Part shown: positions 1 to 9,665 of the stretch, piece after piece
Position numbering within the stretch: the first letter of the stretch is position 1
Layout: each line of letters starts with the position of its first letter
Assembly (NCBI GenBank): GCA_001051155.2
Contig: JYIP02000002.1
Span: forward strand, 3,727,583 to 3,791,582
Reading direction: 5' to 3'
DNA: 64,000 nt
Source: Chrysoporthe austroafricana
Lineage: Eukaryota > Ascomycota > Sordariomycetes > Diaporthales > Cryphonectriaceae
Translations under genes and position numbers: made by a program
The notes under the pieces: generated by a model
What the model was told of the DNA's origin: nothing
Databases searched by the model: none
Seen by the model: only the letters and a program-made list of their open reading frames with translations

Positions 1-423
1 CGTGGAAGGGTCAGCATGTTGCCCTTAAAGGGGTCACCGCAAGTGAGGACTTTAACTCAGGCGGACAATAGGACGAGCAGTCACGGAGTACGAAGTGCAC
101 CTAGACAGACACCACTGAGTATTCACTTCAGCAAAACAAATAATTCGTATTGTATGCAACTCGCTTCTACCCTAGCATTGTTACGCTGCGCGCAGTGACA
201 ATAACAAAAGGTGTACGATGGGTGGACGAAAATCCCGCTACTCCGAGCCCGCGATGCCACAATCCCCAGTGCCAGGAATGCCTTGGCAGGGCACAAATCC
301 TACATGGCTGCGAACAGGAAATCAAGCATGGGATAACGGGTTGGAAACATCAAGACCACCCAGGGCGTAAGCGCTTGCAGCATGCCCACCCCGAATCCGG
401 GACTCCGAGGATACGCTGGACCG

Positions 424-954
424 TCAGTCATCCCACATTGCTGCCCTCGCTTTAGCGGCCTCTTCCTCCTTCCTCTTCTCAGCAGCCCTCTGCTCATCTC
501 TTCTCTTGCGCTCCTTCTCCTGGATCGCCTTCTGATACGCCCTCTGCTCTTCAGTCATCTTGGGAGCCTTCAGGCCTAGGGCTCCGGCAATCATCCTCCT
601 CGCAACGGCATCGGTCTTCTCCGGGCGTGCCGCCGAAGCGCTGGGTGGATCTGATGTCGTTTGGTACCCCCCTGGTGCTGTGATGCTCGCGGGTGTCTGG
701 TCATACGTAGTAGGCGATATTGGTGTAGGCGGCGGCGCTGCCGTCCCTCGAGGGTGACCTTCTGAGGGTTTTGCGGGCCATTCTGATTCTGTCTCGGTAT
801 CTGAGCCCGACGAGACATCCTCATCTTCCCAGGAGTCGGCTACCTCCGTGTTCTTGGGCTTTACCTCGGTAGTCGTCTTCTTTGAGCTTGGTGTAGTGAG
901 AGACAGTTTCGATACCCCTGAGGAGAGATCCGCTGAGGCTTGCGTAGGAGACAT
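424..954 (-). CDS. Conserved hypothetical fungal protein, 176 aa
   Basis: Single-exon frame of 176 codons from an ATG at 954 to a TGA at 424. The N-terminal half is low-complexity and acidic, rich in Ser/Thr/Glu with SWEDEDVSSGS near residues 41-51, followed by a Pro-rich linker containing PPPTPISP. The C-terminal half, from about residue 110, is the conserved-looking part: RPEKTDAVARRMIAGALGL, then a highly charged Lys/Arg/Glu helix probably forming a coiled coil, ending in AAMWDD. I recognise this architecture (PEKTDAVARRMIAGALG plus charged helix plus acidic tail) from uncharacterised ascomycete proteins, but know no function. It is transcribed away from the Lon gene, and a TATA-like run lies about 55 bp upstream of the ATG. 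No signal peptide or membrane segment is visible. Confidence 0.8.
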   Translation of the reverse strand: MSPTQASADLSSGVSKLSLTTPSSKKTTTEVKPKNTEVADSWEDEDVSSGSDTETESEWPAKPSEGHPRGTAAPPPTPISPTTYDQTPASITAPGGYQTTSDPPSASAARPEKTDAVARRMIAGALGLKAPKMTEEQRAYQKAIQEKERKRRDEQRAAEKRKEEEAAKARAAMWDD

Positions 955-1716
955 TGTTATGAGCGCTCGCGTGAATGAGCCTGAGGAAGTCCTGTCGGGA
1001 TGGCGCTATATATATAAGACCTTTTGTAAGAAGAGATGCTTGGCAGCTGTTCTGTAAGGGGATCTAGAACGTCGTCGTAGATGTAGATAGATGTGTGTCA
1101 ACTGCGCGGCTCTGCGGAGGTTGCGGTGGTGCGAAAACGCCGGTCGCTTAAGGGAAGCTTGAAGTGAGGTCTAATGATCGTAATATATAGAAACCGATGT
1201 CTAGTCGCGAGTGCCAGAGACCCAGATGTAGTATTATAAATAAGTCAGGATGTCGTTTCATCAAGGAAGCTATCCCGGGGGCTGGGTGAATTTAATTATG
1301 TGAGGGGTCCTCCGGTCCCTGCAGTCATACGGAGTAGTCAACCGTCCAAGGGTTGCGCGCTCCCCAGATTTTTAGCGGGTTCCAGGCCCTCCACACCTGA
1401 GCATGCCGCCTGTGCCGGGGCAGGCAGGACAAAGTGCCGAGGGCATCTTCTAGGGCGGTGACGATATGCTGGCCGGAGCGCTGCCGATATCGATGGATGA
1501 TTTTCTATCGTGTGCAGCTTTTGTCATCAACACCGGAGCCTGAACAGCGATCGCCACCGTTGTCGGCGCCGTCTGTTCCCCCCTTGACCTGCACTACCCT
1601 TGTTTTCTACAAGTCCCTGGCTCCTGTTTATCATTATCACAGCTCTGCAAATTTTGTCTAATCCGTTGTCGAGAAGTTCGGCTTTTCAGCCAGCTTCAAG
1701 GAAGTCCCCCTCCACC
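955..1716. promoter_or_regulatory. Divergent promoter region between the small hypothetical gene and Lon
   Basis: About 760 bp separates the two divergent start codons. No reading frame here looks coding. The Lon reading frame stays open upstream of its ATG to about 1600 through a TTG, without an ATG. Apart from the TATA-like run near 1010 I see no named site. Confidence 0.5.
1007..1016 (-). promoter_or_regulatory. TATA-like element upstream of the 424-954 gene
   Basis: An alternating TATATATATA run lies about 55 bp upstream of the ATG at 954 on the minus strand, a reasonable TATA-box distance for a short 5' UTR. It is inferred from position and sequence only. Confidence 0.4.
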
Positions 1717-4700
1717 ATGCTTCTCCGGCAGCGCATTTCGAGACCCTTCACACCAGGGCAGCTTACCCGAGGCTCAAACCGATTCTCTACTACCTCGTCA
1801 CTATTTCCCTTTAGGCATGCGCCCGGCCGGCCAACAAGACTACGTTCTTTGCCGCGAGCTCGCTCGCGTGCGGTGACGGGCCCGGCCTTCTCGACATCTG
1901 CCGTTCATTTCGACAAGAAGGGGAAGGGGTTTTTTGACAACCTGATCGAGCCGCTGTCCGAAGAGGAGGCCAAAGCAAATTTAGAGAAGCAGAAGCAGGC
2001 CCAAGAGAAGGAGATCAGCGAGGCGAGATCCTCGAACGCCGATGCCTCATCCGGCGGCGAAGGGAAAATAGACCCGGCAGATGGGAAGGGCAGTGCTGCT
2101 TCTGGAGCGGGCGGCTCAGGCTCTGGCAGTGATGGCACGGGAGACGGCGGTCGAAGGGGGAGGAGGTCGGAACGTGCATTGCAGAAGCCAACCGTACCAG
2201 AGGTCTACCCACAGGTGCTAGCGATTCCCATTGCGCGGCGGCCATTGTTCCCAGGTTTCTACAAGGCGATCACGATCAAGGACCCGAACGTTGCGGCGGC
2301 CGTCACAGACATGATCAAGAGAGGTCAGCCGTACGTTGGAGCATTCCTGTTCAAGGACGAGAACGCCGACGAGGATGTGATACACAACCTAGATGACGTG
2401 TACGATACGGGTGTGTTTGCCCAGATCACCAGCGCATTTCCTGTTCATGGCGAGCAGAACAGCTTGACAGCCATCCTCTATCCCCACCGGCGCATCAAAC
2501 TATCGACACTTATTCCCCCTGGCCAGACGGATGTGAAAAAGCCCGACTCCGAGTCACCAACACCCGAGCCAATACCGCTGAAATCCGCAGAGGACTCACC
2601 ATCTGACAAGAAGGGCGATGTTGTGGCAAGCTTTGAAGAAAGCGCTGTCGCCAACAAATCTGACGGAAGCCAGGAGAAATACGAACCCACCTCATTCTTG
2701 CGGAAATATCCTGTCAGTCTCGTCAATGTCGAGAACTTGACTGAAGAGTCATATGACCCAAAGAGCCCTGTCATTCGCGCTGTTACAAATGAGATCGTCA
2801 ATGTCTTCAAGGAGGTCGCACAGATGAATAGTCTGTTCAGGGACCAGATATCCACATTCTCCATGAGCCAGTCTACGGGCAATGTCACAGCCGAGCCTGC
2901 GAAACTTGCAGACTTCGCTGCTGCCGTCAGTGCTGGTGACTCTGCAGAGCTTCAGGAGGTTCTATCCAGCTTGAATGTCGAGGAGAGGATGCAGAAGGCC
3001 CTGGTTGTCTTGAAGAAGGAGCTCATGAACGCTCAGCTGCAATCGAAAATCACCAAGGATGTCGAAAGCAAAATCACCAAGAGGCAACGGGAATACTGGC
3101 TTATGGAACAGATGAAGGGCATCCGTCGGGAGCTCGGAATTGAATCCGACGGCAAGGACAAGCTGGTAGAGAAGTTCAAGGAAAAGGCTGACAAGCTGGC
3201 CATGCCAGAGGCTGTGCGCAAGGTGTTTGATGACGAGATCAACAAGCTGGCACACCTTGAACCGGCAGCATCTGAGTTCAATGTTACAAGGAATTATCTG
3301 GATTGGCTCACACAAATACCCTGGGGTCAGAGAAGCGCAGAAAACTTCGGCATACAAAACGCGATGAAGGTCCTAGATGAAGATCATTATGGCCTTAAGG
3401 ATGTTAAAGATCGGATACTCGAGTTCATCGCTGTTGGAAAGCTACGTGGGACAGTGGAAGGCAAGATTTTGTGCTTCGTTGGTCCCCCAGGTGTGGGCAA
3501 GACGAGTATCGGCAAGTCCATCGCCCGCGCATTGAATCGCCAATATTACAGATTCAGTGTCGGTGGCCTTACAGATGTGGCTGAGATCAAGGGACACCGG
3601 CGTACTTACGTCGGCGCCCTGCCAGGTCGTGTCATCCAAGCCCTCAAGAAATGCCAGACTGAAAACCCACTAATTCTGATTGATGAGATCGACAAGATTG
3701 GACGCGGATACCAAGGAGATCCATCATCGGCTCTGCTTGAGCTTCTAGACCCAGAACAGAACAGCTCATTCCTGGATCACTACATGGATGTACCAGTTGA
3801 CCTTTCCAAGGTCTTGTTCGTCTGCACAGCAAACATGACGGACACCATCCCGCGGCCGCTGCTGGACAGAATGGAGGTGATTAGACTCTCGGGCTACGTA
3901 TCGGATGAGAAGATGGCCATCGCAGAGAGGTATCTGTCACCTGCTGCGAAGGAGCTGGCTGGTCTCAAGGATGCGGATGTCAAGCTGTCTGACGAAGCCA
4001 TTGAGGAGCTCATCAAATCCTACTGCCGGGAGTCTGGCGTTCGGAATCTGAAGAAACAGATCGAAAAGGTGTACAGAAAGTCGGCCCTGAAGATCGTTCA
4101 GGAGCTCGGCGAGGATGTTCTGGCGGAGGAGAAGGCTCTCACAGACGAAGGCAAAGCGGCTCTGGAAGAGTCAGAAAAGGAGAAGGAGTCCGCGCCCAAG
4201 GAGTCCACAGCAGCCACGGCCTCCGAGCAAGAGACGACCGGGAAGCCCCGAGTGGCACTCAAGGTCCCAGATACCGTTCACGTCCAGATCGACAAGGGCA
4301 ACCTCAAAGACTACGTCGGCCCGCCAATCTTCACCTCCGACCGGCTCTACGACGTCACGCCACCTGGTGTGACGATGGGCCTGGCCTGGACGCAGATGGG
4401 TGGCGCGGCCATGTACGTCGAGTCGATTCTGCAGTCTGCGCTGAAGCCCAGCAGCACGGGGCGATTAGAGATCACGGGTAATCTGAAGACGGTGATGAAG
4501 GAGTCATCGACCCTCGCCTATTCGTTTGCAAAGAGCCTTTTGGCGAACAAATTCCCGGACAACCGCTTTTTCGACCACGCGAAAATCCACGTGCACGTTC
4601 CGGAAGGCGCGGTGCAGAAGGATGGACCCTCGGCGGGTGTCACGATGGCAACATCATTGTTGTCACTTGCTTTTGATACCCCGGTCGATCCTACGGTCGC

Positions 4701-5087
4701 CATGACCGGCGAGTTGACGCTTACCGGTAAGGTCCTCAGGATAGGAGGGCTGAGGGAGAAAACGGTAGCCGCGCGCCGCGCTGGTTGCAAGACGGTTATC
4801 TTCCCTGAGGACAATATGTCTGACTGGCTGGAGCTCCCCGAGGTACGTCACAACGGCACTTGGAGGACCACGAGTGACAGCAAGTACTGACAACGTCACA
4901 GAACATCAAGGAGGGAATCGAAGGCAGGCCAGCAAGCTGGTACGGCGAGATCTTCGATCTCATCTTCCCCAATCTAGACCATGGAAAAGCCAACACAGAC
5001 AAGGCATCCCAATACAAGGGTCCCGACGGCAAGAAGGAAGTCGAGGACAAGGACAGTAGCAGTGAGAAGAGCGATGACGGCAACTAG
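1717..5087 (+). CDS. PIM1: Lon protease, mitochondrial (Pim1 type)
   Basis: ATP-dependent AAA+ serine protease of the mitochondrial matrix that degrades misfolded and oxidised proteins and helps maintain mtDNA. Two exons: 1717-4842 and 4902-5087. The 59-bp intron is GTACGT...ACAG with a CTGAC branch site, phase 0. The product is about 1103 aa. I chose ATG 1717 because it has a TCCACC context and opens an Arg/Ser-rich presequence (MLLRQRISRP...) ending near AFSTSAVHF. The frame upstream to 1600 begins at a TTG, not an ATG. In order: presequence; acidic/Gly-rich spacer; Lon N-domain (PQVLAIPIARRPLFPG); coiled coil; AAA+ module with Walker A GPPGVGKT at 589-596 and Walker B LILIDEID; protease domain with catalytic Ser972 in KDGPSAG and Lys1015 in GGLREK, spaced 43 residues as in E. 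coli Lon. A Lys/Glu-rich insertion separates the AAA+ and protease modules. Identification is secure. Confidence 0.97.
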
Positions 5088-8000
5088 ACTGGCCTGGCCT
5101 CTCTGTCACTGGCTACGTATTAGACAGCCACGCATTCCAACGCCCGGCTTAGCTGGTTTTGGCATCTTCACACACCCATGCAATTTCGAATAGACTCATA
5201 TAGGCGAAGCATTTTCGTTTTGGCGGGCGGGCGTCCACACATCTTTGGTGCTAGGTGGGCGACTGACAGGCAGGTGGGCATTGTTGGATGAAGCAGGAAC
5301 AACTCACCTCTACACACGATCTAGATATGCTGTACATTATCACAGGCAGTTGCACTCGGCCTAGCCGGGGCCCCAATCAGGGACTGGAAGCACTTTGTGA
5401 TCGAGACACACAAGTGGTAAACTTCCGAAACCCCGCAAAAACATGATGAGAAAATGGAAGGGTCAAAAAAAAAAAAAATTCAAGAGAAATCATCAATCAA
5501 TCACTTACCTCTCGGAGTGCCTCCGAAGTCGTGTGCGTTGTAACGAAGCACCTGTACCAAACTCGCCGTTCCCCCCCTCCTTGGCCGAAATGGTCTGGGC
5601 CTGCATGGGCGCCTCAAAGCGACTGGCCCAAACTGGCTCCCAGCGTCACGCCTCGCCCGAGACGCAGTCCAGATAATAATAGCAGACGAGCAATATGCCG
5701 GCACCCCTCCGTTGGGTTCGCAGCAATCGGGTCGCACGGCTTCTGCAGCGTGTGGTTCGACTACTGCATGTAGGCCCTTGGGGATCTCACTGCATACGTA
5801 TTCTGGTACCTAGTTGATTAGGTAGGTACGCGGTGCGCTAGAGTAGGGGTGCCCAATTCCAGGCGACGTGTCCCTCTAAGTATGATGTCGACGAGCCTGG
5901 CGTCCAAGCAGCAGCGGGAGGCTGCAATTTTAGGCTGCGTGCTGGGCTGCACCGTCTACTGCAGCGCGCTGCGCAGCGGAAGCCCACATGCGTGCTCGCA
6001 TGGCCTGGTGGGGGGATGCTCACGGGGTTTGAGGGATCACGGCATGAGATAGGCTGATTATCTGGTCTCGATCCCTAGAGCGCCGTGTTCTGTCTCCCAC
6101 AGGCTAGTCTCATAGAATGCGGTGTTTTGTGAATCGTGAAAGTTGGCAAGATTAGCCGTTTTCAAGGAGAGAGCGTTCGTCGGAGCTGGGTTCGATAGCA
6201 GGCAATCCTTGGGCGGGTAGAAGCCGATCGCAGGCCGTGCCTTTTTAGCGTTGCCGTGACCCAACCGCCGGTTTCAGAGGCATGGAATGCCTGTCAAAAA
6301 ACGTCAGTGGACTGGTGGACGGCATCGACTTCCTCCGACGGCGGGAACGACGATATCGTAAAATTTGAGGACCCGGAATCGTTGTCGCATTGCATATGAT
6401 CTGAGAGATAAATGCGAGGAATGACGGAAGGGGTTGGAGCGGGACCATCTGGTCTCTCCTGATTGACTGCGAGCCAGTGCTCGTTTGTCAGCCTCATCGC
6501 ACTGCTGGGCAGGACGACGCTTTTTTTGCATTGATGCCCAAAGGCTGAGGGTGTCGTCGTGAGTCTGTCAGCGTGCGGCAGCCTTTGGCAGGGCTGTCGA
6601 ACCATTGGCCCCTCACTGCGATCGCGGAGCATGTCTTGGGATGACTCGCATGCCCGGAATATGCTCCAACACATCCGGAACGCCTGAGCAGGACAGTGGG
6701 CAGGGCTAACGACGTCGATTCGGCCTCAATGTGATGCCTGTCGCGATGAGGAGCACGCGCAGACTGCCACCTGCGTCCAGCGGAGAGATTGCCGAGCTTC
6801 AATTTCCCCAGATGAGGCTTGTCTTCCGAGAGACATGTGTGTAAGTGGGTCAGACCCAGCATGAACTTTCCAGGCTGACGTCAAATCGTCACTGCTTACG
6901 GAGTACCTCGCGTTGACAGGTGCATCGTGGAGAAGATGGTCTGCAGTCTCGAGAGCGTCCCGCTCCTGCCTGGGCCTCTTTCTAGGCATCTTTCTGGGCC
7001 TCTGCCTCTGCCTCTGGGCCACGGCTTCATCTGCTGGACAGGCACCAGTGTGAATGGTACTGGTGATTCAACGCACCCCGACCAGGTCATATCAAGGCAG
7101 GTGGAACAATTCGGCGTTTCCGTCGTTTCGATGAGTATCGAAGCGCATCGTAGATGAAGGCGTCTCCGAATCGGCAGTGCCCCTCCAGTCAGCCCCTCCA
7201 CCTTGGATCTTGGTGGGATCATGCATGCTGCGGTCGCCATTGGTTGTTGGCAGCGCCGCATTGCATGCCGCTGATGAGTTGGCAATTGACCTATCACGGA
7301 GCACCTGCCCGAGTGAGGCATGTACGGAATAAAAAGACTCGAGTCCTGGCGCCGGCTAAACGCTCTGGTCGTCTGGGGGCCTTTGGGCATCGAGCTGGAG
7401 AATGTCGTTCGAGATTGTGCCTCAGCGAGTCCTTAGCACCGGGCCCCTCGGTGCCCTGTTTCTATCAGACATCGTAATGTCGGACACGGTGAGACATCAA
7501 GCTCTCGACCCTGTGACCTTGTGACCAGGCGAGAGGGCGGTGAGGCCTGGGGAGTTCTTGTGAGGCTGAACGACGGGCCCAATATTAACTGGACCCGAAA
7601 ATGAAAAATGATTAGAGACGCGCGGGATATCTCATCAGAATGCGAATATTCCCAGATGCATTACTCGATAAGCTGCCCTATGGCGTATCCCACATACTGA
7701 GTAGAGTCGTCCCCCTTGCAGAATCACGGGTCCTTGGGGCACGTCGTCCTCGTCGGCGCTGTAGTCAGAGCCAGTATGACGAGGAGAAACAACGGCGTGA
7801 TCTTGCCAGCGCATCAAGGGCGAGTGTGTCCGCTCGCGGATCTCCGAAGCATCTCGCATATGGCTCTAATTTACCTAATCGGGACTGCTGCTGACGATGA
7901 GAGGAACCTTGGAGCATTCGTGGCTTGTACAGCAGCTCTCGGGGTACAGGTCAACCAGTGACAGCTGTGCGGCCTTGCATAGTCGTGCGTTGACGCTGTA

Positions 8001-8139
8001 GTCTGCAGTCCGCTGCGGACGCTGGGCTGGGCTGGGAGAGGAAGAGAGGAAGAGACTGTGGAGGCGTGCAGAGACAGGCCGGTCAGTTCCGGACGCACGA
8101 CAACCGCTGCCCTCTCTGCCTCCCGCTAGTATGGCCCGA

Positions 8140-8210
8140 GTACCGTACCGTACCGTACCATACCATCATACCTACCATACCATATCATACCGTACCGTAC
8201 CGTAGGGTAC
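8140..8210. repeat. GTACC/TACCA pentanucleotide microsatellite
   Basis: Imperfect tandem array of TACCG and TACCA units. Four TACCG-type units are followed by diverged TACCA/TACCT units, then TACCG again, ending in a GTAGGGTAC variant. It is directly visible; no coding role is apparent. Confidence 0.85.
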
Positions 8211-8325
8211 TGACTGTACCTCGCTCGGTACCATCACCGAGACGGAGGATCGATCGAGGTCGGGCATCACTGGTTGTCACGCGAAGAAGACGTGCTTGGG
8301 CAGAGAGGGCGAGCGAGGGAGGGAG

Positions 8326-8361
8326 AGAGAGGGCGAGGGCGAGGGCGAGGGCGAGGGCGAG
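8326..8361. repeat. GAGGGC hexanucleotide tandem repeat
   Basis: About five perfect copies of GAGGGC, preceded by GAGA-rich sequence. On either strand it encodes only dipeptide repeats (Gly-Arg, Ala-Leu or Pro-Arg), so the small frames crossing it are artefacts of the repeat. Confidence 0.9.
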
Positions 8362-9304
8362 GGGGATGGCCATGCGGGTTGGGGAGAGAGTGTGTGAGAG
8401 CCAAGACAGTGGATGTGCCAAAAAAGAATGACCCGAGGCTGTCGATGCTTCGCGATGGGTCCCCATCGGTCCCCAGTGTCGCTGCACCACGTTGCTGCCC
8501 CTCCACCTCCCACCCCTGCTAGCCTGTTGGAAGTTGGACCGTTCGCCCACTGGCCCATCGCACCCGCAGCTTGGGCTACCAGGGCCACCTAGTGCCAGCC
8601 TCCCCCTGCCGTCTCTGCCTTGCCCAGGATAGTGACACCTGCAGGGGTCAAGGATTTAGAATTTCACTGAACATGAGGAGGCATGTCTCTCACCACCAGC
8701 ACCGCTGCGACGTCGCCCATCCAGATCGAATACATACACGGCCCTGACCGCCAGAGTAGCACAGCAGCTTCTCTCACTTCGACCTCCGAAAAAAACCAAA
8801 CACCCTCTTCTCACCAATTGCTCGTCCGTGCTGAACCTAATACTCGATCTGCTCCCTCCCCCTCCTCTCCCCTCTTCTCGTCTAATTCTCCCCACATCTG
8901 GGTGAGCTGCCATTCTGTGCCTAGTCGCCCTCGTCGGATAGCACTGGACAGCTCCCACTCGACTACCAACACCCAATTCACTCATCCTCACGCCCCTATG
9001 ACGGCAGCCCGCTAGTTGTTGTCCCTCGGAACATCATCACCGTGTGACGAGACGGCTTCTCGGAGGTCAATTTCTATGGGTCGGTCACTTCGCAGGTGAC
9101 GCCAGAGTCCTCATCGTCGTCCACTCAAAAGCCCCCGGATATACAGTCCTTTTGCTCCTGTGCCCCCCGTCCTGGGCACCGCTCTGCCTCGCACGTCTGA
9201 GCTGGTCTACCTCCGTCCTAGGTGCCTAGAAGTTTCAGATGTGACAATATCAACCTTCCACATCGGAGATTTCCCTGCGCCGGAGACTTTCGCATGCCCT
9301 CTCA

Positions 9305-9556
9305 ATGCAGCTGGTCTCCACCGCATCTGCCTCCTCGCACCTCACCGTGGTCTTAACTTCGAGTCTCACGGTCGGGCGGATAGGAGGCAGTATTGGCGCC
9401 GCAGGTCGACTGAACGGGCCGACTGGACCGGGAGGCCCCCCCGTGTTGTTTGAGACATCCTCTACGCCATCTGATCGTCGCGTCTACCTGGCCGGCGACC
9501 GCCTGGCCGGCCAGCCCGGTGCCACAGGTACCACCCGCCAGCTCGAGGGCTCATGA
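9305..9556 (+). other. Possible 83-codon upstream ORF in the leader of the kinase-like gene
   Basis: An ATG at 9305 opens 83 codons ending at 9556, about 110 bp before the main ATG at 9666. The middle is Gly/Pro-rich (AAGRLNGPTGPGGPP) and the tail reads TPSDRRVYLAGDRLAGQ. It has no recognisable domain. It is annotated as a candidate uORF only: whether the transcript starts upstream of 9305 cannot be seen. Confidence 0.3.
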
Positions 9557-9665
9557 ACAGCACTCCGCTCCAGCACCAGATCTCCATCCGTCTTCTTCCC
9601 CGATCGCCACCAGGCCTTGCGGCAGTGCTTCCTGATCCCCAATACCCCAAAGCATTGCAGATCTC

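Larger units (their letters stand above)
5088..9665. other. Gene-poor 4.6-kb interval between Lon and the kinase-like gene
   Basis: No supported gene. It holds the Lon 3' flank with a 14-A tract near 5466-5479, many short unconserved frames (the longest, 6896-7390 on the minus strand, is not convincing), a TACCTAG/TAGGTAGG motif near 5806-5828, two microsatellite blocks near 8.14-8.36 kb, and from about 8.7 kb a pyrimidine-rich stretch that is probably the promoter and 5' UTR of the kinase-like gene. Confidence 0.6.

Noticed and set aside
1600..1716. Upstream extension of the Lon frame
   Set aside because: It begins with TTG, has no ATG, and the sequence after ATG 1717 is already a proper mitochondrial presequence.
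6896..7390. 164-codon minus-strand frame in the gene-poor interval
   Set aside because: No domain, no codon bias, and part of its Arg/Gly/Pro content comes from a short CTGCCTCTGGGCC-type repeat.
8140..8361. CRISPR-like array
   Set aside because: The repeats are contiguous short units without spacers, and the genome is eukaryotic.
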